A stretch of 64,000 nt of DNA from Sphingopyxis macrogoltabida (GCF_001314325.1 NZ_CP009429.1:2852501-2916500), one strand, 5' to 3'; positions 7,095 to 16,242 are shown, numbered from the stretch's first letter. Made by a program: numbers and translations. Notes: a model not told the origin generated them from the sequence alone.

Positions 7095-10028
7095 ATGCGA
7101 AGGAAATATCTGGCCGCGATGCTGGCCTCGACCGCGGCGCCGGCCGTACTCTACGCGCCTATGGCGCAGGCACAAACCGACCAGCGGAGCTACGACATTG
7201 CTCCACAGCGGCTCAGCGATGCGCTGCGCAAATATTCGGAAGTGTCGGGCCGCGAGGTGATTCATTCGGGTAACCTGACCGAAGGCAAGCGCAGCGGCCG
7301 AGCACAAGGCCGCCTCACCCCCGACGCCGCCCTCACCCGCCTGCTTTCCGGCACCGGCCTGATCGCCGAAGTCGTCGATGGGGCGCTCGTGATCCGCGAG
7401 GGAAACGGCGATGCGGGGGCGGACCTCGCTTCGATTGACGCGGACGGCGATGCGATCATCGTCACGGGCTCGCGCATCCGCGGCGCCGGGCCGATCGGCT
7501 CGCCGGTCGTTACCCTCGATCGTGCCGCGATCGAGAAGGCCGGCTATGGCACGGTCCAGCAGATGCTTCAGTCGTTGCCGCAAGCCTTTGGCGGTGGACC
7601 CAACGAGACGGTCTCGGGAACGACGACGCGCAACGGCGGCGGCAATGACAGCAGCGCCGGATCGAGCATCAACCTGCGCGGGCTCGGAACCTCTTCCACG
7701 CTCGTGCTGATCGATGGCGCCCGGCCAGCCATCGGCGGGATCGGCGGCGTCTTCGCCGACATTTCGCTGATCCCGGTCAATGCGATCGACCGGGTCGAGG
7801 TGCTCACCGATGGCGCCTCGGCCATCTACGGCGCGGACGCCGTCGCGGGCGTGGTCAATATCCGGATGCGCACTCGCTTCGAAGGCGCCGAGACGCTGGT
7901 GCGGGCGGGAACGGCGGATGGCGACATGGGTGAAATCCAGGTCGGCCAGGTTTTTGGCAAGCACTGGGGCGGTGGACGCCTCGTCCTCGCCTATCAGTTT
8001 TCCGACCGCAGCGCCCTCCCCGGCTCAAAGCGCGATTTCTTCACCGAGGACCTACGGCCGTTCGGCGGACCGGATTATCGATCGCTCTATGCTGCACCGG
8101 GGACAATCACCGCGGCCAACGGCCAGCGCTTCGGCATCCCGCAAGGACAGGATGGCCGCGCACTCGCCGCGTCGGCGCTGCTCCCCGGGGTCCAGAACAA
8201 GCGCGACCAGCGGCAAGCGAGCGATATTCTTCCTCACCAGCGCACGCATAGCCTCTACGCGGCAGGCGAGATCGCGATCACTGATGGTCTTACGCTCCGC
8301 GCCAATATTCTCGCTGCCCAACGTCGCTTCAGGAAGGTGGCCAAGAGCGACTATCTGCAGGCCGCGCGAGTGCCGGTAACCAACCCATTCTATGTCGATC
8401 CGATTGGCACCAATCAGCCAGTGACGGTCACCTACAGCTATGTGAATGACCTCGGTCCGCAGATCGACACCGGCAAGTCGCGTGGTCTTACGGCCTCGGC
8501 GGGACTGGAACAGGAGGTCGGCCGATGGCGCATTCAGCTGGGCGGCGCGTTCGGCACACAGAAGAGCACGCTCGACCGCCTCAATGTCCCCAACCGCGCA
8601 CGATTGGCGGCTGCGCTGGCCGACACCGACCCTGCGACGGCCTTCAATATCTTCGGCAATGGCACCGCCAACAACCCGGCGACTGTCGACCGCATCCGCG
8701 GCAGCTTTTCCTCGGTCGACGATTTCGAGAGCTGGTCCGCCGCGCTCCGCGCCGATGGACCGTTGCTGCGGCTGCCCGGCGGCGATGTGCGCCTCGCGAT
8801 CGGCGCGGAGTATCGACGCGAGCGCTATGATACGGTGTCGATCAATGACATCAGCGCACTCGCGCCCTCGATCGACGATTTCGAATATTTTCCTGGGCCG
8901 CGCCATGTCCGCTCGACCTATGCGGAGCTTCTGGTGCCAATATTCGGACCGGACAATGCAGTTCCCGGTTTCCGGCGCCTCGACCTCACGCTGGCCGGAC
9001 GCCTCGAGGATTACAGCGATGTCGGCCGGACCGCGAACCCGAAATTCGGTGTTCGCTGGGAGCCTGTTGCCGGCATCGCACTCCGCGGCAGCTATGGCAC
9101 ATCCTTCCGCGCCCCGGCATTCGACGAGCTCGTCGGCCCCGCGATCTCGCTGTACACGGCGGAGCAGGTGCCCGATCCGGCTTCGCCGACCGGCGTATCG
9201 ACGGTGCTGGCATTGTTCGGCTATGCGCCCGGCATCGGCCCCGAGAAGGCAACGACCTGGACAGCCGGGTTCGACGTCGCGCCGCCTTCCATCCCTGGGC
9301 TCAAGGCCACGCTTACCTATTATGAGGTCGATTATAAGGGGCGGATCGGGACGGCGAGCGAGGATTATACCCGCTTCCTCGCCAACCGAGACCTGTTCGC
9401 AGGCGTGATCCAGGACAACCCTCCGCTCGCTCTGGTCCAGAGCTATTTCGATGCGCCGACCTTCTTCAACGTCGTAGGTGCGGCGCCGACCGACATCGTC
9501 GCCATTCTCGACGGCCAGATCCGCAACCTTTCGCGCGAGCAGCAGAAGGGGCTCGACTTCGACCTCGGCTACGCGCCCGAATTCGCCGGCGGCACGCTGG
9601 AATTCGGCTTGGGGGGAACGCATATCTTCTCGATCCGACGCCAGCTCACGCCCGGGGCACCGGCGGTCGATGTCGTCGGAACCTATGCCAATCCGGCCCA
9701 ATGGCGTCTTCGCGGTCGCCTCGGCTGGTCGAAGGACGGCTTTTCCGTCGGCGGTTTCGTCAACTATATCGACGGTTACTGGAATCAGACCGCGAACCCC
9801 GTGCAACGCGTTCCCTCGTGGACGACGGTCGATCTGAATGTCAGCCAGAAAATCGGCGGCGACGATAATGGTCGCGGTTTGTCGCTGGGCCTCAGTGTCC
9901 TCAATCTGTTCGACAAGGATCCACCGCTCGTCTTCAACCGGAGCAATACCTCGGCGCTCGCCTACGATCCTGAAAAGGCGAGCCCGATCGGCCGCTCGAT
10001 GGCGATCCAGGCGGTCATTCGGTGGTAG
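7095..10028 (+). CDS. TonB-dependent receptor with STN signalling domain
   Basis: A 977-residue outer-membrane transporter. Residues 1-27 are a signal peptide ending AQAQ. Residues 28-100 form an STN domain (YDIAPQRLSDALRKYSEVSGREV), which signals to FecR. A TonB-box-like DAIIVTGSRI stretch, the plug domain (INLRGLGTSSTLVLIDG, IDRVEVLTDGASAIYGADAVAGVVNI) and a 22-strand barrel end in an aromatic-rich terminus (IQAVIRW). The ATG at 7095 is chosen because GGGAGGGTAAG precedes it. From the context it probably imports the lasso peptide for cleavage by the isopeptidase encoded next. The isopeptidase start overlaps the receptor stop. Confidence 0.95.
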   Translation: MRRKYLAAMLASTAAPAVLYAPMAQAQTDQRSYDIAPQRLSDALRKYSEVSGREVIHSGNLTEGKRSGRAQGRLTPDAALTRLLSGTGLIAEVVDGALVIREGNGDAGADLASIDADGDAIIVTGSRIRGAGPIGSPVVTLDRAAIEKAGYGTVQQMLQSLPQAFGGGPNETVSGTTTRNGGGNDSSAGSSINLRGLGTSSTLVLIDGARPAIGGIGGVFADISLIPVNAIDRVEVLTDGASAIYGADAVAGVVNIRMRTRFEGAETLVRAGTADGDMGEIQVGQVFGKHWGGGRLVLAYQFSDRSALPGSKRDFFTEDLRPFGGPDYRSLYAAPGTITAANGQRFGIPQGQDGRALAASALLPGVQNKRDQRQASDILPHQRTHSLYAAGEIAITDGLTLRANILAAQRRFRKVAKSDYLQAARVPVTNPFYVDPIGTNQPVTVTYSYVNDLGPQIDTGKSRGLTASAGLEQEVGRWRIQLGGAFGTQKSTLDRLNVPNRARLAAALADTDPATAFNIFGNGTANNPATVDRIRGSFSSVDDFESWSAALRADGPLLRLPGGDVRLAIGAEYRRERYDTVSINDISALAPSIDDFEYFPGPRHVRSTYAELLVPIFGPDNAVPGFRRLDLTLAGRLEDYSDVGRTANPKFGVRWEPVAGIALRGSYGTSFRAPAFDELVGPAISLYTAEQVPDPASPTGVSTVLALFGYAPGIGPEKATTWTAGFDVAPPSIPGLKATLTYYEVDYKGRIGTASEDYTRFLANRDLFAGVIQDNPPLALVQSYFDAPTFFNVVGAAPTDIVAILDGQIRNLSREQQKGLDFDLGYAPEFAGGTLEFGLGGTHIFSIRRQLTPGAPAVDVVGTYANPAQWRLRGRLGWSKDGFSVGGFVNYIDGYWNQTANPVQRVPSWTTVDLNVSQKIGGDDNGRGLSLGLSVLNLFDKDPPLVFNRSNTSALAYDPEKASPIGRSMAIQAVIRW

Positions 10029-11995
10029 GGCGGTACGCCCTGTCGCTCGCCCTGCTGGCCGCGGCGTCGCCTGCGGCCAGCCAGGTGACGCCGCGCGAGA
10101 TCGCCGAGATCGCCGATATCTCGGGGCTGGCAGCTTCTCCTGATGGAAGATGGCTCGCCTATCGCGTCGAACGACCTTCTACAGCAGACAACCGGATCGA
10201 CGCCGAATGGTTCATCGTCGCCGCCGACGGCAGGACAAGCCCCCGTTCGCTGGGGCAGCTGGGCACCGCGCTATCTAATGACGCGGGCAGCATTCTTCCC
10301 GGCGAAATCGGCTGGACGCCGGACAGCCGTTCGATCGTCGTCCGTGCGCTGGTCGACGAGCGGGTCGGCCTCTGGAGAAGCGCTATCGACGGCTCTGGCT
10401 TTTCCCCAGCGATTGTCGCCGATGGCGATGTCGAGAATTTCGCGCTTCTTCCCGACGGCACGCTGGTCGTCAGGCAGCTCCCCTCGCGCGCAGAAACGAT
10501 GCGCGCCGAGGAGCGTGAACGCGAGGCCGGAATTTTGGTCGATGGCCGCACCGACCTTGCCGCTCCCCTCTTCCGGGGCGGGATCGTGAACGGTCGCCAC
10601 GCGACCCAGCGTTTCACCGGCGACTGGTTCAACCGCGCACCCCTCCTCGGCGAGCGCCCACCTATCCTGCGAACATGGAAGTTAGACACAGGCGAGGAGC
10701 GCCCGCTGTCCAAGGGAGAAATTTCGGCGCTGGCCGATCGACCGACCCTGGAACTTCCTGCCGCTCCGGCTGCCGCCCTCGAGGCTGCTGGCGCGTGCAT
10801 CGCAGGTCCGGCATGCGCCGACGCCACGCTACGCCTCTCCTCGTGGATCGGGGCCCTGGGTGGCAGGATCGTAATGGCCCTCCGGGACGGCGCCTATCGG
10901 CAGACGCTTTATATTTGGTCGCCAGAGACCGGCAATGTCCGGAAATTGGCGTCCGGCGAAGGCTTGCTCGCGGGCAACCGGCTGGAAAGCACAGCCTGCG
11001 CTCCCGTCCCGGACGCCGTTTTCTGTGTCGAAGCCGCACCCTCGATCGCCCCTCGCCTCGTTCGCATCGGCTTCAACGGGCGCAAGACGATCATCGCATC
11101 ACCCAATGGTTATCCTGGCGACGACGGGCTCCTTGCCGAAACCGTCGCTTGGCAGGTGAGCGGCAGCCGTGCGTCGGGCATACTTATCCGCCCGAAGATC
11201 CCCGGACGGCTGCCGCTCTTCGTCACCTATTATCGATGCGCGGGCTATCCGCGCGGCGGACTGGGGGATGAATGGCCACTGCGCGCACTTGCCGCCAGCG
11301 GAATTGCGGCGCTCTGCATCAACGCGCTCCCGGGCGGCGCGAAGGCGGAAGATCGATACGGGCTCGCGATGGCCGCGGTTCGTGCAGCGATCGACGAGCT
11401 CGATCGCCGGGGGATCGCCGATCGCAATCGCGTCGGAATGGGCGGTCTCAGCTTCGGGAGCGAAGTGACGATGTGGATCGCGACCCATAGCGACATGCTC
11501 CGCGCGGCCTCGATCGCCTCGCTGCAGATGGGTCCCGCCTATTATTGGTTCAACGCGCGGCCCGGGCGCGAGATGTTCACCGCGAATCTTGAGCAATACT
11601 TCGGCGTCGGGTCACCCGATGATGATCCCGACGGGTGGCGGCGAATGTCTGCTGCGTCGAATCTCGACAAGCTCGAAGCGCCCCTGTTGTTACAGCTTCC
11701 AGAACATGAGGCACGGCAGACCATCGAACTGATTTCGAAGGTCGCGACTGCCGAGATCGGCGAGACACACATTTTCCCGCTCGCGCCGCATATCAAGGTG
11801 GAGCCTCGACAGAGGCTGGCAGCCTACAACCGCAATCTCGACTGGTTTCGCTACTGGCTGAAGGACGAGAGCGACCCCGATCCCAAAAAGGCAGCGCAGT
11901 ATCAGCGCTGGGCCGCCATCCGTGCCGCACGCGACGCACTCTCCAGCGAACGGAGCCAACGTTCGATATCCGCAATCTCGAGCAACCGGAAGTAA
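10022..11995 (+). CDS. atxE: Lasso peptide isopeptidase, S9 prolyl-oligopeptidase fold
   Basis: A 657-residue serine hydrolase that cuts the isopeptide bond of lasso peptides and turns the knot into a linear chain. The N-terminal half is propeller-like (ISGLAASPDGRWLAYRV). The C-terminal half is an alpha/beta hydrolase with the nucleophile in GGLSFGS (Ser477) and a candidate His in LAPHIKVEP. I could not place the acidic residue of the triad with certainty. A hydrophobic N terminus ending in ASQ suggests export. The start is a GTG overlapping the receptor stop. The last 94 bases overlap the 3' end of the convergent cyclase gene. Clusters with this enzyme typically lack the ABC transporter, as here. 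Confidence 0.9.
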   Translation: MVGRYALSLALLAAASPAASQVTPREIAEIADISGLAASPDGRWLAYRVERPSTADNRIDAEWFIVAADGRTSPRSLGQLGTALSNDAGSILPGEIGWTPDSRSIVVRALVDERVGLWRSAIDGSGFSPAIVADGDVENFALLPDGTLVVRQLPSRAETMRAEEREREAGILVDGRTDLAAPLFRGGIVNGRHATQRFTGDWFNRAPLLGERPPILRTWKLDTGEERPLSKGEISALADRPTLELPAAPAAALEAAGACIAGPACADATLRLSSWIGALGGRIVMALRDGAYRQTLYIWSPETGNVRKLASGEGLLAGNRLESTACAPVPDAVFCVEAAPSIAPRLVRIGFNGRKTIIASPNGYPGDDGLLAETVAWQVSGSRASGILIRPKIPGRLPLFVTYYRCAGYPRGGLGDEWPLRALAASGIAALCINALPGGAKAEDRYGLAMAAVRAAIDELDRRGIADRNRVGMGGLSFGSEVTMWIATHSDMLRAASIASLQMGPAYYWFNARPGREMFTANLEQYFGVGSPDDDPDGWRRMSAASNLDKLEAPLLLQLPEHEARQTIELISKVATAEIGETHIFPLAPHIKVEPRQRLAAYNRNLDWFRYWLKDESDPDPKKAAQYQRWAAIRAARDALSSERSQRSISAISSNRK

Positions 11996-13599
11996 TCGTG
12001 ATCGCCAGAGATGCCGTCGCGGGCAAGATAGGCTTCAATTGCGGCGCGGTTGAGAAAACCGAGTGCGGCCAGTCGGCCGTCGAGCAACAGGCCGCGAAGT
12101 GCGGGCCGCTGCCGCAAATAGGCAGCGCTGCAGGCGCTCTCGAGCCGTCCCTTGCCCTTGCGCCATATGATCGACGCCGGCAGGCGCCGCGCAAAGGCCT
12201 GCCGCGCAATCGCCCGGTCGCGCCCGCCGGTGAACCATGTCCAGCTCGGAATAGAGAGGCATAGTTCGACGACGGGCTGCGATAGCAGCGGGGCAATGAC
12301 GTCGCGGCCTGTCCAGCGCTCGGGTCGATCGAGAAAGTCGAGGATCCGGCGGATCGCCGCGACATGCTTGCGCTTCCCGCGCGGCGTGATCTCAGGGGCA
12401 TCGTCCCAAGGATGGGGAAGCGGCTGCTCTGGCATCGCCTCGTTCCGACAGAATTGCGTTTCACGCACCCAAGGGGATCGCGGACCGTCGCGCCATGCAC
12501 GCCACGAAAGCCGCGCCGCCTGCCAGAGGGTTGCCTCGCTTGCTTGGGCAACATTTCGGAGCGCAGCAAAACTCGTCCCGGATACGCCGCACGCCTGCAA
12601 CGCGTCGATGACCGGGGCAACCGACGTGTCGAAGTCGAAGACATTGTCGCCTCCGATTCCTCCGAAAATCGCAACTGACCTGGCGCCCACGGCTTGTTCA
12701 AACGCGAGATCGAGCCCGCCAAGCACGCCATAGGCTCCGGGACGCGGGCGCACGGTGTTCGGCATCCCGACCAGATCGATCGTTGCTTCGTCGTTGAGCA
12801 CTTCGAGCAGTTCACGACCGAATTGCGCGGAAACTGCAGCCGCGAAGCCGCGCTCGTCTCCGTCTGCGGCCGCAGTGGCAAAATTGATCGCGGAAAAGTC
12901 CGCGCCTGCGGCGTCGAGCGCCGCCGCGACGATGGAGGAGTCGAGGCCCCCGGAAAGTTCCAGCAGGATTTCGGGCCGACCCGCGCACCAAGCCCGTGTG
13001 CAGTCGATGATCACCGCCTCCAACTGCCGCGCAAGGTCATCGACGGAAACTGCCGGCTGGGGAGCGATGTAATTCCAGGGCGACCATGCCTCGGTCGTCG
13101 TGGCCGATGTGCCTGTCCAACCAAGCCGGCTGCCTGAGAGCAACTCGTTCAAACCCGAGACGCCGGTGCGCTCGGTGCGCAGATTGGGATAGGCGAGACT
13201 GTTCCCGACAAACGCTTCGTCAACCGCAAGACCGCATCCGAGCTCGGAGAGGATCTCCAGGCTCGTCGAGCAGAGAACCCCCTCGTCTTGCCTGGTCCAG
13301 TAGAGCGGCAACCCGGTCAGCGGCGCTCTCTCGATCGTCGCGGAACGGCCCGAGGCGCCGAAAGCGAGGTAATTTCCCCAACCTTCATCCGGACGGCCGG
13401 GACCGGATCCGCAGGGGGCAAAGCAATCGCCTACCACGATCGAGCCGTCTTCCAGACTCCGGCTGGGCAGGTCCGGCGAGCAATAGAGATGCAACGACCC
13501 GCCTTCATGGAGCGGCGCGAGACCGCAGCGTCTCGCTACGCCCGCAGCCCTGCCGCGGCTTGCCGGCGCTCCTAGCGCAGCGAGAATGTGGCGCCTCAT
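11902..13599 (-). CDS. atxC: Lasso cyclase, asparagine-synthetase-like (C protein)
   Basis: A 565-residue ATP-dependent macrolactam synthetase. It would adenylate the side-chain carboxylate of core residue 8 and join it to the freed Gly1 amine. It has a degenerate glutaminase-like N-terminal domain and an Asn-synthase domain with the pyrophosphate loop SGGLDSS at 216-222. A lysine-bearing segment IIWRKGKGRLES lies further on. The start at 13599 is chosen because it overlaps the B stop in ATGA; an in-frame extension upstream is not needed. The 3' end is antisense to the isopeptidase end. Confidence 0.92.
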   Translation of the reverse strand: MRRHILAALGAPASRGRAAGVARRCGLAPLHEGGSLHLYCSPDLPSRSLEDGSIVVGDCFAPCGSGPGRPDEGWGNYLAFGASGRSATIERAPLTGLPLYWTRQDEGVLCSTSLEILSELGCGLAVDEAFVGNSLAYPNLRTERTGVSGLNELLSGSRLGWTGTSATTTEAWSPWNYIAPQPAVSVDDLARQLEAVIIDCTRAWCAGRPEILLELSGGLDSSIVAAALDAAGADFSAINFATAAADGDERGFAAAVSAQFGRELLEVLNDEATIDLVGMPNTVRPRPGAYGVLGGLDLAFEQAVGARSVAIFGGIGGDNVFDFDTSVAPVIDALQACGVSGTSFAALRNVAQASEATLWQAARLSWRAWRDGPRSPWVRETQFCRNEAMPEQPLPHPWDDAPEITPRGKRKHVAAIRRILDFLDRPERWTGRDVIAPLLSQPVVELCLSIPSWTWFTGGRDRAIARQAFARRLPASIIWRKGKGRLESACSAAYLRQRPALRGLLLDGRLAALGFLNRAAIEAYLARDGISGDHDYFRLLEIADIERWLRSLESASRAARMAAQR

Positions 13600-14252
13600 C
13601 CGACCGTCAATATGGGAGTGAAGTTTCGGGCTTCGGCGGCGGTTCCTGTCAATATGGCTCGCTCCGTCTGTAGCCAGCAATGCGCGTTGAAGGGATTGAG
13701 CCTGACTCCGAAGACGAGGGTCGCGGCGACACCCTCACGAAGAAGAAGCCAGTCGAGCGCGAGGGCATCGACCAGGCAGCGCGGCGCGACGGGAATCAGC
13801 CAGCGGCTCGCGGCAAACCCCGCGGCCAGATCCTCGGCTTTGCTCTGCTTCCCGGCTCCCGCCCTGTCCGCCTTGGCGGCGGCAAGATATTCTGCAGTCC
13901 GCGCAAGCCGGGCGGGCCGCATTGCGAGGCGCGCCCAGATCAAGCCCCGCGCCGCCGCGAAGGCCGTGCCCCATCCGGAGCCGGACCGGGCGGAGCAGGC
14001 CGAGAGATCTTCCTCAGGGACGATGATCTCCGTTGCCCTGATCGCCCTCCCGCCATTCCCGGCGACGATCAAACCGCTGCCGGCGAGCCGCGTCATTGCG
14101 CGTTGATCGCCGGTCGCGCCAGAGCGCAAGCGATCGAATGTCACGCGGTCCTCGCCGCGAAGCGCGAGGTAGCGGTCGCGACGCAGGTCCAGAAACAGCA
14201 GTTCTCCGCCCACTTCGCAGAAGCCCGTGCCGGATGCCAATCGCCATTCCAT
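13596..14252 (-). CDS. atxB: Lasso leader peptidase with fused RRE (B protein)
   Basis: A 218-residue maturation protein. Residues about 1-85 resemble the PqqD-like RiPP recognition element (LLFLDLRRDRYLALRGED), which binds the leader. Residues about 100-218 are the transglutaminase-like cysteine peptidase, with Cys159 in APRCLVDALALDWLLLREG and His191 in LNPFNAHCWLQ. It removes the leader after the Thr-Ala site. A fused rather than split B protein is the usual proteobacterial form. The stop overlaps the cyclase start by 4 bases. Confidence 0.92.
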   Translation of the reverse strand: MEWRLASGTGFCEVGGELLFLDLRRDRYLALRGEDRVTFDRLRSGATGDQRAMTRLAGSGLIVAGNGGRAIRATEIIVPEEDLSACSARSGSGWGTAFAAARGLIWARLAMRPARLARTAEYLAAAKADRAGAGKQSKAEDLAAGFAASRWLIPVAPRCLVDALALDWLLLREGVAATLVFGVRLNPFNAHCWLQTERAILTGTAAEARNFTPILTVG

Positions 14253-14305
14253 ATCGGTGCACGAGCTACCTCCGGGAGTGGCGCTTGCCGCTCCCGGACG
14301 CAGGC

Positions 14306-14434
14306 TCAGTCCTGGGCAAGACCGGGGCGGGTCATGCGGCCGCCGGATTCGAGCGGCAGTCCGAAATCGCCGGCCGTGTCGCCGCTGACTGTGCCGAGTT
14401 CGACGAGATCGTCCGTTTGCAGTTCGCGTTCCAT
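14306..14434 (-). CDS. Lasso peptide precursor, second copy
   Basis: A 42-residue precursor starting MERELQTDDLVELG. The leader ends SGDTA, with the conserved Thr at position -2. The predicted 21-residue core begins GDFGLPLE and ends RPGLAQD. Gly1 and Glu8 give an 8-residue macrolactam ring. The tail is SGGRMT then RPGLAQD, and the bulky residues able to lock the thread are probably Arg or Met. The gene lies 53 bases upstream of B and 69 bases downstream of the first precursor. It shares the leader motif and the ESGG and GL-x-QD core motifs with that paralogue. The ribosome site is weak (AAGGA). Confidence 0.88.
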   Translation of the reverse strand: MERELQTDDLVELGTVSGDTAGDFGLPLESGGRMTRPGLAQD

Positions 14435-14503
14435 AATCGCATCCTTGTGTGAAGCTTGAAGAGCGAGGCCGGGAGCCGGCAACACCGACCCCCGGCGCCC
14501 GGA

Positions 14504-14626
14504 TCAGTCCTGGGTCAGGCCGAGCGGCTGATATTTGCCGCCGGATTCGATTCCGACCCGGTCTTCGCCCGCCGTGTCGACGCTGACGCTGCCGAGCTCG
14601 ACGATGTCATTGGTTTCACGATCCAT
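14504..14626 (-). CDS. Lasso peptide precursor, first copy
   Basis: A 40-residue precursor starting MDRETNDIVELG. The leader ends SVDTA, with Thr at -2. The predicted 21-residue core begins GEDRVGIE and ends QPLGLTQD. Gly1 and Glu8 are placed for an 8-membered ring. The tail carries SGGKY, with Lys/Tyr as candidate plugs. A good ribosome site (AAAGGAGA) precedes the ATG. The core end resembles the GL-x-x-D ending of known caulonodin-type lasso peptides. It is the first processed gene of the minus-strand biosynthetic run A-A-B-C. Confidence 0.9.
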   Translation of the reverse strand: MDRETNDIVELGSVSVDTAGEDRVGIESGGKYQPLGLTQD

Positions 14627-14689
14627 GATCGCTCTCCTTTGCCATGCTGCCGCGGAATTGCGGCACTACCAAAGCTACGCCGCTGATTT

Positions 14690-14733
14690 CAGATAGGAAT
14701 TTTATAATTTTCGAATATGCCGAATATTATCTG
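14690..14733. promoter_or_regulatory. AT-rich dyad between gntR and the precursor genes
   Basis: CAGATA (14690-14695) and TATCTG (14728-14733) are inverted around a very AT-rich centre (TTTTATAATTTTCGAATATG). The block lies 64-107 bases upstream of the first precursor start and includes the gntR stop codon. It is the likely promoter/operator of the precursor genes, perhaps bound by the GntR-type protein. This is inference from position and symmetry. Confidence 0.4.
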
Positions 14734-15347
14734 AGTGGCTCGGTCCGGGGCTTGAGCTCGGCAACGATCCGCCCCGCCTGCGCGACACGGCGACGATGGA
14801 AGCTTGTGATTTTGCTCCGCAATCCGGTCCAGCGGCCGAAGCGATAATCCTCTTCCATTGCCGCCAGTAGCTCGCGGGATGCCGGGTCGATGCGCGCTTC
14901 TGCTGCACGGAAGATCTGACTTCGCTCGATATTAGCGATGAGCGCGTAGCGAAGCTCGCGATTCTGCGCGCCGATCGCGATCGTGCGAAACAGCGACTCG
15001 ACCGCTTCCATGTAGCCGGCGTGCCCGGGCAGCTCGAAAAGACCGCCGGTCATCGGGTGCGGCGTCCTTCCCTTCAGCGCGTGGGAGAGCAACAAGCCTC
15101 CCCACCCGTAGAGATCGCAGAGATCGGCCTCGGCCAGTGAAGGCTGGCGAAACCCTTCCTGATGCCAGCTCTCCACGATGCGCTCGCCCGAAAGCCGGTG
15201 GAGCGCATCACGTACCGGGGTCGCGCTCGCATCGAGTGTCTTGGCGAGCTGCGTCGGATCGAGCCGCGTCCCCGGCGGATATTGCCCTGAGATGATCCGC
15301 GCCTTGAGGTCGAGATAAACCCGCTCCATCGTTGCGCCCGGGCTCAT
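14727..15347 (-). CDS. GntR-family transcriptional regulator
   Basis: A 206-residue regulator. The N-terminal winged helix is seen at about 5-75: VYLDLKARIISGQYPPGTRLD, then TLDASATPVRDALHRLSGE, the classic GntR recognition region. The C-terminal part is helical and short for an FCD ligand domain. Start at 15347: its ATG overlaps the stop of the dioxygenase gene (ATGA). It sits immediately before the precursor genes and probably controls them or itself. The ligand is unknown. Confidence 0.85.
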   Translation of the reverse strand: MSPGATMERVYLDLKARIISGQYPPGTRLDPTQLAKTLDASATPVRDALHRLSGERIVESWHQEGFRQPSLAEADLCDLYGWGGLLLSHALKGRTPHPMTGGLFELPGHAGYMEAVESLFRTIAIGAQNRELRYALIANIERSQIFRAAEARIDPASRELLAAMEEDYRFGRWTGLRSKITSFHRRRVAQAGRIVAELKPRTEPLR

Positions 15348-16237
15348 GATACTACCGCCCCGCCGCTCTCGCGCTGTCCCGCAACAAACTCCTCGAGCAG
15401 CGCATTCTGGTCGGGCCGAAGCGCATCGACCGCGGCGATCGGGTCTTCGGGATAGCCGCCGAACAGGAGCGATGGGCATTGGCCCTCGAAGTTGCCAAGG
15501 TTGGGCCGATGCTGCGTGTAGCCGACGAGCGCGGCAACCTCGGGCGGGAAATCGCATGCGATGTAGGGCGGATATGCCAACCACTGATTCTCGTATGGCT
15601 TCAGCCAGCCGAGACAGTAGCTGACGATAATCGCGCGGCGAACAGCATCGCTCCGGTTCGCGCCCGCCCCATGCAGGGTCGAGCCCAGGAAAATGATCGC
15701 GTCGCCCGGTTCGGCGATCGCAGCGACCGGCGGCTCGGGCGGCTGCTCGATGAGCGCCTCCTCGCCATGACTGCCGGGCCAGATGAGCGTCGCACCATTC
15801 TCGATTGTGAAAGGCGTGAGCGGCCACATGACGTTCACCAGATATTCGACCTCGCCGGTCACGCCCTGCCACATCTCCTGGTCGCGGTGCGGGAATTGGG
15901 CGAGCGCGCCGGGGTGGAGTTCGATCGCCTGGGTCAGGTTGAGTTGCATGCGCTCGCACCAGGGAAGGAGCGCCTCCTCTGCCGCAGCGAGAACGGCAGG
16001 ATGCATCACCAGCTCGGCGGAGCGCGGCGCACGCAGCAGCAGGCGCCCGAACCGTTTCGTTCGCTCGCCATAGAAGCCGCCCTCGCAAAAGGGCGCGGCG
16101 TGAAAACGCGCGTCGAGATCGCGATCGATCGCCATCATCGCGTCGGGCGCCATAGCGCCGCGGAGGATCGCAAAGCCCCGCTCGTTGAGATCGGCCAGCG
16201 GGGATGCAACGACTTTGGAATGCCTGGTCATGGTCAT
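15344..16237 (-). CDS. Phytanoyl-CoA dioxygenase (PhyH) family Fe(II)/2OG oxygenase
   Basis: A 297-residue protein with the double-stranded beta-helix iron-binding pattern: His-x-Asp in FPHRDQEMW, a distal His in STLHGAGAN and a 2-oxoglutarate-binding Arg in VRRAIIVSY. It begins 5 bases after the luxI stop with its own GAGGA site and overlaps gntR. PhyH enzymes hydroxylate small molecules, and some act on peptides. Its place in the lasso operon makes it a candidate tailoring enzyme for the peptide. The alternative is a role in making or altering the homoserine-lactone signal. Confidence 0.85.
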   Translation of the reverse strand: MTMTRHSKVVASPLADLNERGFAILRGAMAPDAMMAIDRDLDARFHAAPFCEGGFYGERTKRFGRLLLRAPRSAELVMHPAVLAAAEEALLPWCERMQLNLTQAIELHPGALAQFPHRDQEMWQGVTGEVEYLVNVMWPLTPFTIENGATLIWPGSHGEEALIEQPPEPPVAAIAEPGDAIIFLGSTLHGAGANRSDAVRRAIIVSYCLGWLKPYENQWLAYPPYIACDFPPEVAALVGYTQHRPNLGNFEGQCPSLLFGGYPEDPIAAVDALRPDQNALLEEFVAGQRESGGAVVS

Positions 16238-16242
16238 TGTCC

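Noticed and set aside
8052..9806. Long minus-strand open frame (584 codons) opposite the TonB receptor
   Set aside because: It mirrors the third-position bias of the receptor gene, has charged low-information sequence and matches no family. It is an antisense shadow.
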